This document shows, in pieces, positions 43,598 through 56,829 of a stretch of DNA of 64,000 bases. Each line of letters starts with the position of its first letter. The first letter of the stretch is position 1. The DNA comes from Incurvaria masculella (Eukaryota; Arthropoda; Insecta; Lepidoptera; Incurvariidae): contig OX335641.1 in the NCBI GenBank assembly GCA_946894095.1, positions 7,582,501 to 7,646,500 on the forward strand. The letters run 5' to 3'. The position numbers were made by a program, and so were the translations under genes. Below the pieces are notes generated by a model. It did no database searches and was not told the origin of the DNA. It saw only the letters and a program-made list of their open reading frames with translations.

Positions 43598-44139
43598 AGA
43601 ACTCAGGCTGACCACTCAGACTTCATACCATAAAAATGCATTGTCATTGGACCCATAAACCTAGCATGCGCGTACATCCTATTTCTATGATTGGACCTGA
43701 ACCACCGTGTAAAAAAAACAACTCCTTAGGATAAGAGGAAGTGGTTCTAATGGAGCTTGAGACATTTGACAAAAACCTACAAAAAACATTGCAAGATAAA
43801 TAAAAACTAGTAAAAAAAAGATCTCACACTTTTCCTATCAAAATGACACTTGAACCATAGCTACACATATCCGTTTCTGATGGGTTCAAGATGGGATGCA
43901 GTTGACAGGAAACGATCGCCGACGTTCCAAAAATAGCTTTCGAAATACGCTTACATATATATGCGTGTTTCGGATGCACATCGATATTTAAAAACGTACC
44001 CATTCACCTACATCTATAGATAGAATGTTTGTTAGTTATCTTAAAGACCTACTGTCACGATAGCAATATGATATCGCACTGTAGAACTGAAGAAACGTTT
44101 CTTGGAAATAATATTCGACTTGAATCCATATCCATACTA

Positions 44140-44355
44140 ATCCATACTAATATTCTATTAATACTATATTCTAAATGCGAAAGTAACTCTGTCTGTCTGT
44201 TACGTGTTCACGCCTAAACCGCTGAACCAATTTTGATGAAATTTGGTATGTATATAGAGATGGAAATTTTGTAGTGATAATTAAACTCAAAGGGTCAACC
44301 ATCAAAGGGGATGACAGTATAACATAAAAATCAGTCCGAAACGATAATGACCCGA
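44140..44355 (-). mobile_element. LINE-like 3' end, inverted copy
   Basis: ACTAATATTCTATTAATACT, GCGAAAGTAACTCTGTCTGT, CACGCCTAAACCGCTGAACC and TGATGAAATTTGGTATGTAT; reverse-complement relative of 30320-30530. Confidence 0.6.
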
Positions 44356-44376
44356 GCGGAGTCGTGTACTTAAGAA

Positions 44377-44737
44377 CGGCCCGTAAGCTATGCTCCCATA
44401 CAAACGTAGTTTACTAATAATTTGGAAACCGCTGTTCCAATTAAATTGATATTAAATACCTAATATCAGGTAACAAATATCTGTGTCTGCACGCTTTTGT
44501 TTTTTTGAAAAATCCGAACCGAATGAAATGAAAGCAAAAAGAAAATCATTATACGAATTTTGTTTTCTCTGTGATTTGACCCAGAATCTATTTACCGAAA
44601 AAACAAAGACATGCAGACACAGATATTTGTAGTTCAATATTAGATACCAAATATCAAGTAAGTAGGAACAGTGGTTTTTTAATTATTAGTAAACTACGTT
44701 TGTATGGGAGGCGAAATTTTCTGATGCTTACGGGCCG
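44377..44737. mobile_element. Foldback MITE with ~150-bp arms (CGGCCCGTAAGC ends)
   Basis: The ends CGGCCCGTAAGC and GCTTACGGGCCG are exact inverses. The arms continue as imperfect reverse complements for about 150 bp (TCCCATACAAACGTAGTTTA in both), leaving a short loop near 44525-44585. It follows directly after a LINE-like 3' end at 44140-44355. Confidence 0.75.
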
Positions 44738-46046
44738 ACCTTAAGCTAGCTGGATAATATTATTATGATTATAACGAATGAACGCAGCCAGCGCTGGTAC
44801 CTATGTCTATATCTTGGTTAAATAACAGTTTATTATATGTTTGCTTATTTCACTGTTCATTATTGTGCAATTTCGCATATTAATTTAAATTGATTTATAC
44901 TGGTTTGATTTATTTTCCAAACTACTTCTTATGTATTTGTCAAGATTTGTTTTCTTCTTCTGGCACGAAAAGTGCTTTCTGGGATTCGTGGTTCTTTGAG
45001 ATTCGGACATCAAAATCGGTGGAAATAGCTAGTTTCAACGAATCATGAAACCATAACCAAAGACTGCCTATAACATAAAGTATTTGCAAAATGCCACTTG
45101 GACATTTTTGTTCTCTGTATTTTTGGCTAATAATACAGCTATCAAATATGAAATGTTTTTTTGTGATAGTGGTTTAGAGGACCTTGACCAAATTTTCTTT
45201 CTTACGCTCTCAACAATAAAAATCCTACATTATTTAAACTTTTTTCATACTCTAAAATTGCTCCAATCGCCAACAAATACGTCCTAACCCTCGAGCACCC
45301 CTCAGTACTCAAATCATATTTATAATCTTATCAGATGCAATTACCTTTTTCGAATCTCTATTGTTTTGTAAAATATTTGTAATTATTTATATTTACTGTG
45401 ATATTGTATACGGGTTCTATCGGAGGTATGGTCCAAACATTAAAAAGATATTTCTTGATATATGTTGAGAAAAAAAGGTACATAAAATTTTGTTGTAAAA
45501 TACGTTGTAAAAAGTACACGCAAAATGTATGGGAAGGACGAATTTTGTTTTTTAAATCGTGCTGCAAGCTGCAACACAATGTTATCCACCGTTTTTTCTT
45601 CAAATATGCCTAGGAATTAACATCCGATATTATTATTGTTTTATTGTGAGAAGTTCCAACTAATTTAATTTGCTTGGTTTATTCCTACTTTTTAATGTTT
45701 TTAATTTAAAAATAAAAACGCGTTGTAAGAGCATTGGAGAGTGTCCTTGGTATTCATTAAATCCACGCCAAAATTGATGATTCATTTCCCTACTCAAAGT
45801 ATAGGTTGTGGTGTGGCCCACCCACAGTCCCAATAAATACAAATTACCCCCATTCAAAGTAGGTACCTAATACAACACAATATATCGTTAATTTGTCTCT
45901 AATGGAGTAGCGACCACCCAACATATTCTGGAAATTTTGTTTAAAGACCAAATCTAATCTCATCGTTAGAGACAGTGTTCCAAACAAGATTGTCGATTGA
46001 CTTTCCCCTTCATAATTGCCTGCCTTAGATTGTATGTGTTCTTTAT

Positions 46047-46460
46047 GAGCGGCTCGTAGCCTAGTGGCGCGGGGACTGGCCTAGCGTACCAGAGGCCCGG
46101 GTTCGATACCAACTTGCACCACTGTCTTTCTCTTTCAGAGTTCGATAAGTGCATTTCGTCACGAATGCGAGCTGCTCCATGGTTCGGAATCCATGTAAAA
46201 CTGTAGGTCCCCTTCCCCTACTAGGTGGTAGGGTTTAAGCCCGCCTGGGTTGGTACCATCGCATTGGATGAAAAGATGGTCGAAGCGGCAATGAAAAATT
46301 GTCCGTGTTTTCCATCCAGTTCAATGTAGCCGTGCCTCATAAAGGGAAGGTCCTGGCATGGCACCTAATTCCTTCGGGAATGTGGTGTATTGGGCTAATA
46401 TCATAACGGTAGTTGTGTGGTATTAGCCATCCATGTCAGGTCGCATAAAAAAAAAAAAAC
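46047..46460 (+). mobile_element. tRNA-headed SINE, best full-length copy
   Basis: The clearest complete member: head GAGCGGCTCGTAGCCTAGTG with B box GGGTTCGATACC, linker CACTGTCTTTCTCTTTCAGA, body GGTAGGGTTTAAGCCCGCCT, diagnostic CCTAATTCCTTCGGGAATGT and tail CATCCATGTCAGGTCGCAT followed by 13 A. About 410 bp. A good reference for the other copies. Confidence 0.88.
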
Positions 46461-46639
46461 AATACAAGTTTTACGACAATGGTACTTTACATACACAACA
46501 CTAACGTAGTTCGTAGCACAACACTACGAACTACGAACACAGCAAACACTTTCCGCTTCCTCTACTAAAAAATCTACGAATTAACATAATTTCGCAGATA
46601 CACATTTACAGCAAGTTATTCAGGAATTATTTATTTCAT

Positions 46640-46745
46640 TTTGAATTGGACATTGATGGCCACATTCTCGTAGAGATAGGGTGTCCTGCCAAGACTTTGC
46701 CTTTATATGAGCATGGCTATATTGAACAGGATCGAAAACACATCC
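46640..46745 (-). mobile_element. Degenerate SINE fragment
   Basis: TTGGACATTGATGGCCACAT, GAGCATGGCTATATTGAACA, GGATCGAAAACACATCC match the inverted SINE body with small deletions. Confidence 0.4.
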
Positions 46746-47238
46746 AATTCTAGTACCAAAGTAGGAACTGGTACTTATAGAGTTTGAGAAACACATTCTC
46801 AACGAAAATGCACATTTTAATCTCGGATAAGAAAGAGGAGTACCTACTCTGGGAATCGAACCTGCGGTTTCCTTAATAAGAAACCACGAGCCTACGGACT
46901 ATTCATATTATATTATTAGGTTACCTCACATAATTTCTAATCTCCTTGCAAGTCGTGTTATAGATCTATGTAAACCTGAAGGTTCTAAAGTGCGGCGGTT
47001 CTTCTCTTAGCTAACTTCCTAATAGGTATTATGTTCTTGTTATTCATTTGATTATGTAGCGCAGCAAAATCTGTCGCTGTCGTACCTATTATAAAGATAC
47101 TAAATTATTTTGGGTAATTACTGTAAAACCACATCGATATAGTGAGAGCAAACATCTTCTCTTAAAAAACAGAAGCAATTTTAGCACTCAGGAATTTAAC
47201 CAAGGAAGTTAGACCGGGATAGATACGATTTGAGAAGC

Positions 47239-48051
47239 ACATGAAATCCGAAATGCAATTTTTTTTCTCATAAACGTAGTATTTCATGTGGACGTGTGTA
47301 CATTAAGTTTGCAACATTTTGGGGGGTCGGGAAGATAGAAATAAAATATGAAATATGTTTAAAAAATGATTTCTCCTAAACAAACATTTAGAAATGTTAT
47401 TTAAAAATTTTATATGTTAGCCAATTTTAGGCGTAATGTAACTGTGAATTTGCAACAATTTTGTAATTACTGAAATGTATTTAAAAAAATGTTTTTACTA
47501 AAAAAAATCTATGCCGCGAACCTAACTTGCTATTGCTATATTTCTTTCTAGAATATGTAAAAGAAAATTAAATTCTTTAAAAACTATACAACGAACGATT
47601 TTATACGTATTTCGAATTTTTTGTGTGAATGTAAAAATTATAAAGGAAAAAAAATGTGCTTCTAATATTTGCAACATTTTACAAATTTCACAGAATATAG
47701 AGTTTGCGGTCAGTTTCCAATTTCAGAAAAAAAATAGAATTTTTATTATTTGCTTTGCAGATATTATGAATATATATTTATATATAATAAATATAAAAAA
47801 TATATATTTACACAGTTCCGTAATTAGGAAATTGTTGCAAATTCACAGTAATATTACACCTCAAATCAGATAACATATAACATTTTTAAATAACATTTCT
47901 AAATATTTGTTTAGGAGATATCATTTTTTAAACATATTTCATATTTTATTTCTATCTTCCGGACCCCCCAAAATGTTGCAAACTTAATGTACACACGTCC
48001 ACATGAAATACTACGTTTATGAGAAAAAAAATTGCATTTCGGATTTCATGT
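47239..48051. mobile_element. Foldback element with ~240-bp inverted repeats
   Basis: The left arm starts ACATGAAATCCGAAATGCAA (47239) and the right arm ends with its reverse complement (48051). The match runs about 240 bp inward (to about 47490 and 47810), near-perfect outside and weaker inside. The ~320-bp loop is AT-rich. No transposase is encoded; non-autonomous. Confidence 0.8.
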
Positions 48052-48067
48052 TTTTCTAAGTGTTGAT

Positions 48068-48617
48068 TTAAGGTGGCCCAACCCGGTGGGCCCAACTCAT
48101 TCGCGGGCACGGTACAAAACCGTGCTGTTGGGCTCTGGGACCTTCTCTGTTTCAAAGAATAAGACAGGCTCCGTGATGAGGAAGATGCAACCTGTCCACA
48201 AAAAAGACAATGTGCATAGTGTATGATTTGGTAAGATTTACGAAAATTTTAATTTCAAAACGACTTATAGCTAAAAGTAAACCACGACCACTGTAGTCAA
48301 AAATCTAACAAAAACCAAATAGATCATAAATCTTGATTAAATAAGCTATGTCTGATGACTAATCTTTTTACGATGTTCTTACTTTATCATTGCGTAATCC
48401 ACCTCCAAAGTTATTGTATAAAACGCGCCAAAAATTCGAACTTTCGGACCTTATAACTTAGAAACCAAACACAATTTTACAATGCCATTGGTCATCAGAC
48501 ATCTAGTTTGATCAAATAAAGCTATTTTGAGCAAAATTTTGGATCTCTGACAAGAAATATGGGCGTGATCTTCTTTCCCCTTTTGTATGGGGAGATGAGC
48601 GGGTTGGGCCACCTTAA
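48068..48617 (+). mobile_element. 550-bp TTAA-flanked MITE, copy 3
   Basis: Direct-orientation copy of the 17401 element, with TTAA at both borders and the same GGTGGCCCAACCCGG end. It lies 16 bp beyond the long inverted-repeat element at 47239-48051. Confidence 0.85.
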
Positions 48618-50544
48618 GGCTAAAGTTCCTGGAGTAAGTGAAATAAAGCCCAGGTCGACAACTTTTACAAAACAAGGAAGATTATGGAGGAGGTAAGTTT
48701 ACGATACGGGTAACGCCGTAAAGCGGTTTTATTATCATACACTGACATATATTTACGACTATATGCAAGTATTTCGTATTTTTATGTTCAGGATTATAAG
48801 TATTATTTCGGCTTATTTTCACAGAAATAATAATAGAATGTATTTAACACAAGAAAATGCGGCATGTGGCCTTTGAACATTCGCAAGGACATTTCGCACG
48901 CTTTGTGAATGAGGAGCACAGCAAAAAACCTTTTGTCGATGGCACAAGGCTCGGCGGTCGTTTGCGAGAAATGTTGGGATTTGAGGGACCAACTCTACCT
49001 GCTACCAAAGATGGAAGGACAAGTCTGGTGTCTTTGTTGTGGATTGTTTGTGGCATTTTACATGAATTATGCTTTGTCTGAACAAAATATAACCTACCAA
49101 ATCAGAAGACTGCAAATACTATCTAAATACTATACCTGCATATTTAGGTATATTTGTGCCTGTATGGAAACAAACCGTCAGATTTACGTACACAGCTACA
49201 ATCTACGGCTGCAATGGACCTAGTATTTGGTTATATTGCCTCCAACATAAGTAGATATCTATATCTCGGTCGCGAAATTTGCAAACGTTGCGATGCGATC
49301 CATCATTGACCTCTTGCATCCGTTGTGCTACGCCCATCGCGTCATCTGACAAATCTCCCGCATTGCAGATTGCGAAAATGCGATCAAATCAAGATCGGAT
49401 TCGTATTTATTATGGTAGTGCTGACTGGTACTCGTCTACATTTGGTTTCAAAAATAATATTGTTTGCCAAAATTGTTTGGATTCGCCTGGAATCTATCAA
49501 GTCGACGATGTCGATTCGTATTATCTTGTTTACTTTAAAGCGCTACGTAGACTAACTAAAGTAAGTCAAAGCACGTAGGGACGATTTACTTAGCATGATA
49601 GGTATTTGATTTAGTTGACATTGTAAATGCTGTTTTGGTACGATTCATCTGCGATGACCTACACGAGGCAATGACTTTTACGAAAGACACGTACTTGAAA
49701 GACACCTACCCTTTTTACGGAAACATTAAAAATAGTATCGTTAGATTATTACAAATGTGACTTACCTATTTCAGCAATTAACTTACCGGAACAGTCTTAC
49801 TTTCTATTATATCTGCTAGCTACAATAGTTAAACCACCTGAGCTAAGCTGAAATAATCGAAAACCTAATATAGAGAGGGATAGTAATGTAGACACGAAAC
49901 ATGGCCATCAACCCCTTTTGATGTGATAAACTCGTACCTGCTTGGTGTCTCGCGTGCCGGAATTTATTTGAATGAAGGATGCTATAAAAACGTTATTCGA
50001 CATGCATGGAGTCAAGCCGCACGCGTCTGCCCCGTCTGCCTCGGCAAGTTTCTTTCTCCGCAACGGAACCACCTGTCGCGCCCTGTGTTTTTACATGCGC
50101 CGAAACAGATAACCTTCAGTCAGAATACGATTAGGTTCACAATTTCATTGTCCGGTCACTACATGTTATAGGAATAATTAAATAGAACCTGTTGAAATAA
50201 TCCAGTCGAGCCTTTTCTCGGAGTCAGACGGAACGCAGCTACCACTAGAATATCCGGTTTGTCTCACCTCAGACGCGCGTCAGGTCCTTATGCTTCCAAG
50301 AGTTCTCTATCTGGCACTCTCTACGGTAATCTTCTAATAACCATATCAGTCACGTTTCACTTCACCAACTCAAATCGAAACAAAAGATTTAACTTCCGAA
50401 CACTGAAATTTAACGATATTATAATCAAGTTTATCTAAGGATACTATATTACTGTAGATAGTCGTGTAGTTGTGTTTAGAACGTAAATGTAATAGCGGTC
50501 GATTTGTTTAGACGTTTTCTGTTTTATGATTTACTAAATTACAA

Positions 50545-50735
50545 ACAAACTTTGGGAGGTTGAGAGAGCGCGTCGAAGCCCGGGTGACCTCCGTCGCGTT
50601 ACAACGCTGTCGGCGAACTGAATAACTGAAGAGGAAGAGGAACGGAGGTATGCGAAGCGCCGCAGTGCGAGCGAGATGACGACACGCGTCGGTCGGAGCC
50701 TGCTACCTGACCACAACAGAAACAAGCGATCAAGG
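50545..50735. other. GC-rich island, candidate promoter / 5' UTR exon
   Basis: A CpG-rich stretch of about 190 bp in AT-rich DNA. The plus strand ends in a good donor (ATCAAG then GTAGGT near 50735). The minus strand has an initiator-like TCAGTT near 50619. No conserved protein is encoded. It may be a first exon of the minus-strand PH-domain gene or of a plus-strand gene outside the window. Confidence 0.3.
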
Positions 50736-51079
50736 TAGGTAATTGGAATTCCACAAGAGTGAAAAAGAAGGATGCACACATCTCAACGGGTTTTTGGAAT
50801 ACGCGCGGCCTATAGGTATTTGAAAGCCTTTAGAAACTTACTCTTAACAGTGAGTACCAGTAAGTAGGTATGTTGATAAGTGATAGATACGACAATGTAT
50901 GACATACTTTCGAATGTTGTTCCTATTTCGGTATTGTCACCGAGAGTCGATACGGTCATTGCCACCGTTTCGGTAGAAGCAACGCCTACAGACAACTACG
51001 TACCTACCTACCTACTCACTTAACTAAAGTTATGTGGCGCTGTGTGGATTCCGGCACGTATAAAGAATACAAGTATTCC

Positions 51080-51320
51080 CACTGCATATCTTCCCGTGCA
51101 TGAACCTAAGAGATTCGTCATTCGTGTTTCGGATTCCCCTTTCTGATTTACTAGGTGGTAGAGTTGTTTCCGCCCCCAGTATAGATAGGTACGCTTAATT
51201 ATTCATAGTCCAAGCAATCGTTCATTTTTTTCATCCAGATAAATAGCCTTGCAATAGTTCTCATATGGTGTGTTGGGCGTCATAACAATAGTGTTGTTAA
51301 AGCCATATATGTCCGCAAAA
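51080..51320 (+). mobile_element. Degenerate SINE with third-type head
   Basis: ATATCTTCCCGTGCATGAAC then TTTCGGATTCCCCTTTCTGA mirror the head-body junction at 11341-11645. Body remnants: TTACTAGGTGGTAGAGTTG, CATATGGTGTGTTGGGCGT. Confidence 0.5.
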
Positions 51321-51887
51321 CATAGTACGTACCTACCCAAAAATGTAGATTACGTATTTACAACCCACCAATTTAACACACTACCTTGACTTTCATTACG
51401 TACATTTAATGATGATTAATTTATCTTTATGGAAGAGACAGTCATTATATTTTACAATCTCTCATATAATGCTCTGATCATAAATCTGCTGCTGAAACGA
51501 CGAAGTCAAAATCCATAAATCACATTGGTCGTTATACCTACCTATGCAGGTCATTACCAATAATGTGTCAACGCTGAAGATTAATTTAAGGGCCTGATAG
51601 CACCTGATTGCAATCAGTTTCAGAAACTATATTAAGAAAATCTGTGGTAATTTATTATGTAATTATTTGGAGTAAAAAAAGTTGAAAGGGTCTAAATGTA
51701 TTTGAAACCTACAAAGTTAATTTTTGATGCTAATACATATCTTATGTTCAAGTTTTTTTATGATTATTCATGAATATGTGCTCTTAGCCTGGTTTTCACC
51801 AAGTCCTGATTTATTTTATTCGACACTTGAAGGGCCTTTACGACTAAAGTGCTAATTATCTTGTACAGAGCCGGTAGTCTAAGTTGT

Positions 51888-52200
51888 CACCTAAATTGGC
51901 GTTACGGCAAACCGATCGACTGGCGTTTTCAAATGTATGGAGAAATTGAAGAGCGCGCGCAGCGGGCGTTAAGCGAACTAACATTTGCGAGTCCGAGCTT
52001 GATTTGACAGCTTACTCAACGTTGCCGTAAATACGTCGACGTTGCCGTTTACGTCCACTCCGCGTTTTCATACAAATCGGAAGTCCGCGTTTGACTTTGA
52101 CAGCTTGAAGAAGTAAAACCACAGAATATCTAGTAAAAACTTGTATGGAGTTTGGAGAAAACGCCAGTCGATCGGTTTGCCGTAAACGCCAATTTCGGTG
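51888..52200. mobile_element. 313-bp MITE with ~40-bp inverted repeats, copy 2
   Basis: Close copy of 43281-43597 in the same orientation, with the same CACCTAAATTGGCG end and the inverse at 52200, and small internal deletions near 52155. No coding capacity. Confidence 0.75.
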
Positions 52201-52356
52201 AGAACTCAGACTGCCCACTCAGGTATCGTTTGCCAGACAGTAAGAGCTAGTCAGTACTTGGTGGAAGAGACCCTTACAGTTTTATATTTCGATTATAGCT
52301 AGACAATCGATCAACATTTTTACTTTTTTGATTATAGAAATTCGTTGTGGTTATTT

Positions 52357-52658
52357 TTAGGGTTCCGTACCCAAAGGGTGAAAACGGAACCCTATTACTA
52401 AGACTCCGCTGCTGTCCGTCCGTCCGTCCGTCCGTCCGTCCGTCAGTCACAGGGCTGTATCTCAGTAACCGTAACAGATAGACACCTGAAATTTTCACAG
52501 AGTGTGTATTTATTTTGCCGCTATAACAACAAATAGGTTAGTTTAAAAAATAATAATAATTAAAGGGGCCCCCCATACAAAAAACGTGTTTTTTTTTTAT
52601 TAAATCTTTTACGATGGAACCCTTCGTGTGTGAGTCCGACTCGCACTTGGCCGGTTTT
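52357..52658 (-). mobile_element. CCGGCCAAGTGCGAG-family repeat, full copy 2
   Basis: Inverted full copy from TTTAGGGTTCCGTACCCAAA to CGACTCGCACTTGGCCGGTT, with seven GTCC units (52413-52444). Confidence 0.8.
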
Positions 52659-54724
52659 AAATTAAATTAAATCTTGTTTTACTTACGCTCTTTTCGAACT
52701 GAAAGCAGTCGATTCTTGAAGTAACGTTTTCTGTGCTTTATTCTATAACATAATGGTACAGATACCTATATTTGGAGCAAAAAAGGTAGATGTACATTTA
52801 TTTGCAATATTTTGCAAGAATATTTTGATAATAGAGACTTTCCATGTACTAAAATTCTAACCTATGCACGGGCTGCTACTGTAGAATGCAATCGAGGCGT
52901 TTCCGAAGTAGGTATTTTCTCTTCTACTAATGAACGGACCTCAATTAGCAAGGCTTACTTGCGATTTCGCAGTGCTTCCTCGAAACGAGTGAACATTCGT
53001 TACAATTTAAAACTCTCGCATAGAGCTCGGAGCTTCCTTTCGCTACGAACAACGCCTTGCATTGTGATGTGCGTCCATCCGACGCGTAATGCAGATACAA
53101 ACAGGGCTTTTGTTCGCTACTATCTTCGGATCCCATGTGTTAAAGCTAAGGTTACATCGGTTGAGCAATCGATTGAGTCAGTTACGAATCAAATTATCGA
53201 ACTTAATAGCTGAACGTTAGTCCGCAAATCCGCTGGTATGGTGCCTCGCTAAGCGTGGTTTCGCGAGGCGAGGTGTTTCTAAGTACCTACCTTTGGTCCT
53301 ATGCACAGCCGCCTATACCGGTTTTTCATAAAAAAAGGTCAGAGTGCTCTTAGATAACTACTAACTGTTCGTGGTTACTTCAAATTCCATTGTTGGTTAA
53401 AGCGCCATTTGTGCCAATTAATTAAAATATCAAAATATATTTTTAAATTATCAAAACCTTTTTTTAAAAAACTTATGAATTTTACACCAATTTCGAAAAT
53501 CTAAGAAGTGAAGAGGTTACTAAAACATTGGTTAAAATATAAATATCTACGTATCAACGAGCCTTTACGAAGATATTGTTTCACGGGGGTAATTACATTA
53601 GAGTGCGACCATCAAATGATATGGGTTCCATTGTGATCCCAGTTTTAGAAGTCGAAATACCGCTTTCTTTAGTGCTCTATTCAGCTAATTCGGAATTCAA
53701 GACAATGCCCAATCGAATCAACAATTTGCACTTACGGTCATTTCTACGCTCGCCCTGAATACCTGATCGCCTCACTCGTGACTGTGGCATGAAAGTGTCC
53801 GTTGCCCAAATGTATTCCAAAGCGCAAACAATGTGCATAAATACCTATCCGTCTGCAAGTAAGTATGTGGATGTACCCATCTACATACATGTCGGTATGA
53901 ACCCTTCGGAACAGCATGCGTAGCCATGGAAGAAAGCTGGGTGAATAATTCAGTACCTAACCTTACTTCGAGGGGTAGAGTTGTAGCTGTAGAGACGAAA
54001 TAGGTACCTCAATTCTGTTTTGCTGTTTTGTCCATGTGCGTCAGCCAACGAATTTCTCGATTATATTCGAATCGACCCAATGCCTCGCCCAATGCTTCCC
54101 CTATCTTCACTAGAAATGTCACTAGATGATTGCGCCGATGATTTCTCGTAGATCCTGAGCTAAGGCGTTTTGAATGATTATTGCTGACGTCACCAAGGTC
54201 GATTTTGGTATTGACAGATTTTGTATGGACGAAATCTCAACGTAATGCAAAGTGACATGACAAAGTACAACTTTTCGTCAGTCTTATTTTATGTTACGAA
54301 TATTTATTACAAGTTTAGCAACTAACTATTTAGCAGATTCGAATCCTACTTCCAACTGTGGCGACCTAGCGCCCTCTACAAAGCGCTGCTCGTTTCACAC
54401 GCCAACAATTGCAACGAATAGATGCATAGAAGCTAGTTAGCATGGCGCTAGATGGGGCTACCCGCTAGAACGTTGAACATGTCAAAAAAACACAAGAAAT
54501 ATATATCGCACTAACCAAGTTTCTCATCGAAGTAACACATATACAATTCAAATAACGACGAGATGAGAGCAGCTGCTCTGCCGTTGGTCTCAAGACCTGA
54601 CCCACCTGACGAGTGTCACGACCAAAAACTTTTTCAGATTATTTTCAAAATCCGACTACAATGCTTTAAATGTATTTGTCGCAGTAATCTCTCATAGGTA
54701 TCCATTAAACATTTTCAAGTCCCT
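52659..54724. other. No confident gene; one 133-codon ORF of unknown meaning
   Basis: The plus-strand ORF 52812-53213 is the longest in the distal 40 kb (RAATVECNRGVSEVGIFSST, VNIRYNLKLSHRARSFLSLR). Basic composition, no domain, no splice context. Could be chance. Confidence 0.25.
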
Positions 54725-54942
54725 GTGCGGCTCATGGCTCAACGGTGGATGGACTTGCCTTCCATGCCAGAGGTCATGTGTGCAATTCCCCGCCCCGTTC
54801 ATGCACCATTTTCTTTCTCTTTCTGTGTTAGATAAGTGCATTTTTACGAATGAGAGCTGTTCCATAGTTCGGAATACATATAAACATGCAGGTCCCCTGC
54901 TCCCCGCCCGGGTTGGTACCATCGCATTGGATATACCAACCT
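54725..54942 (+). mobile_element. tRNA-headed SINE, 3'-truncated
   Basis: Head TGCGGCTCATGGCTCAACGG, then CCATTTTCTTTCTCTTTCTG, GATAAGTGCATTTTTACGAA, and body up to GTACCATCGCATTGGATAT, where similarity stops. Confidence 0.75.
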
Positions 54943-55548
54943 GGACTAACTTTCCTTTCCGAAGACCTTTTTTTTTTTGGCGGCAGAAAAGTATCCTAGA
55001 ATTCAGTTTAACAACCTTTAATATTGCCATGTTTAAAATATTTGATTCGTATATTTATTTAAAAATAAATCTACCCAGTTTATTTAATCCTGATAATTGC
55101 CATATTATTATCAATGGCATTATTTTTTTATTAATATTGTAAAAATGCTCTACATCATTATTTCTGTCAGGCGCCATGTATCTCTGTCTACACCTCAAAG
55201 GTTGTTAGGTTGGCGCCCTTGGGCATTAAGCCCGCCTTTTGTAACCATTTTAAAGACTAAAGAATTCTATGATTTTTTACAGTATAGTATGTATTTATTT
55301 CACAAATATCTTATTCAAACTAAAAAGTAATGCATCCCAGAAAGAACTCTACACATCTAGAAATTACTTAAACCTGATTGGAAAATCGAATTTTCTTCCG
55401 GCTCCTACTAACCCTTTTAAAACCCGGAAGAGTAAAGTGTTTCTAGCAACAATACTGTTATGCCACCACCCCTGTTCCGTCATCGCCCTGATCCACTCAA
55501 AGCAGTCGAACAGCGGACGCGCGGTGCACAAAGCCCCGCCTCGTAAAC

Positions 55549-55819
55549 AAAACCGGCCAAGTGCGAGTCGGACTAGCACACGAAGGGTTCCGTACCATCG
55601 TACAAGATAAAAAAACAGGTTTTTATTGGGCCCCTTTAATTTTGAAATGTTACCTATTTGTTGTTACAGCGGCAAAATTAATACACACTCTGAAATTTTC
55701 AGGTGCCTACCTATTGCGGTTCATGAGAAACAGCCCTGTAACAGATGGACGGACGGACGGCCAGCGGAGTCTTAGTAATAGGGTTCCGTTGGCACCCTTT
55801 GGGTACGGAACCCTAAAAA
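55549..55819 (+). mobile_element. CCGGCCAAGTGCGAG-family repeat, full copy 3
   Basis: Complete copy from AAACCGGCCAAGTGCGAGTC to GGGTACGGAACCCTAAAAA, same layout as 12334. Confidence 0.8.
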
Positions 55820-56284
55820 CTATTAATTCCGAAGGAAACGAAAGCTGCGAGATATCTTTATCGTTTACGGCCCACAAGAATGAAAATGAAATACTTTAAT
55901 GGCAAAAAAGCACGTCTCCTCTTCATCGACGGGCAGTCTCGGCTACTTTCTTTGAAAATAAAAATTACAGCAGTGGGGGAAATCTGAAAATTCACATTAG
56001 CCGGTGATTCGAACTATACGGAAGTTAATACATACAAGATACGTATGTTAGAAGAAACTTAAACGGCCTGGGGCGTGGTCACGGCTATTTTAGAATAGAT
56101 TTTTTGTAACAATTACCAGCTCTATAAGGCTATAAAATACGTATAGCGAATGTCAAAAGCAATTCGTAATTTTATTTGGTAACTCAACAATTTATTATCA
56201 AGCTCTAAAATAAGGCTTAGAAAGGGTTTCTTATTTTAGTGGTTATCGGCCTAGCTTTATACTATATGCCGGTCCACATATAAA

Positions 56285-56752
56285 AACCAGCCAAGTGCGA
56301 GTCGGAATGGCACACGAAAGGTTCCGTACAATAATACCAGATTTGACCTAAATAAATAACGTTTCTTGTATGATCCCCTTTATTATTTTATTTGTTGTTT
56401 AAGCGGAAACAGGAATACAGTCTGTGAAATTTTCAGCTGTCTGCCTATTAGAAAGAAAGAAAGAAAATACGTTTATTTTTTCCCAACACACAATTTAGAA
56501 CACTTTAAAAATTCAACATACACATTTGTGAAGAAAAAAAAGGAACCAGCTTAGCATTTTGTGTTGCAGGTCCCTCTTGATGAGTGAACTACCGCGCTGA
56601 TTTTACGCTGGTCCGGACACACTTACGACTAACATAAAGTGAGAGAAACAGCTGTTTGTCGGAGATACAGCTCTGTGAAAGACGATCGGACGGACAGTGG
56701 AGGTTTAGTAATAGGGTTGTGTTTGGCACCATGTGGTACGGAACCCTAAAAA
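56285..56752 (+). mobile_element. CCGGCCAAGTGCGAG-family repeat with 200-bp insertion
   Basis: Left half from ACCAGCCAAGTGCGAGTCGG to TTTTCAGCTGTCTGCCTATT; right half from GAGATACAGCTCTGTGAAAG to GTACGGAACCCTAAAAA. About 200 bp (56452-56655, starting AGAAAGAAAGAAAG) interrupts it. Confidence 0.7.
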
Positions 56753-56829
56753 TGGATTTTCAGAATATTTCATTGATAGAACGAGTCTCTAAGATGTTTA
56801 AAATGTTTCATAAATTTTCAACAGTCACA

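Noticed and set aside
48909..49223. Cysteine-containing ORF (VCEKCWDLRDQLYLLP..WCLCCGL) as a zinc finger
   Set aside because: Only one CxxC pair and one CxCC; spacing fits no zinc-finger class I know.
49279..49578. 99-codon plus-strand ORF
   Set aside because: No conserved motif; overlapping ORFs in other frames are similar in length.
52812..53213. 133-codon plus-strand ORF as a new gene
   Set aside because: No domain, no splice or promoter context, and this length is possible by chance in 64 kb; kept only as an unannotated note.
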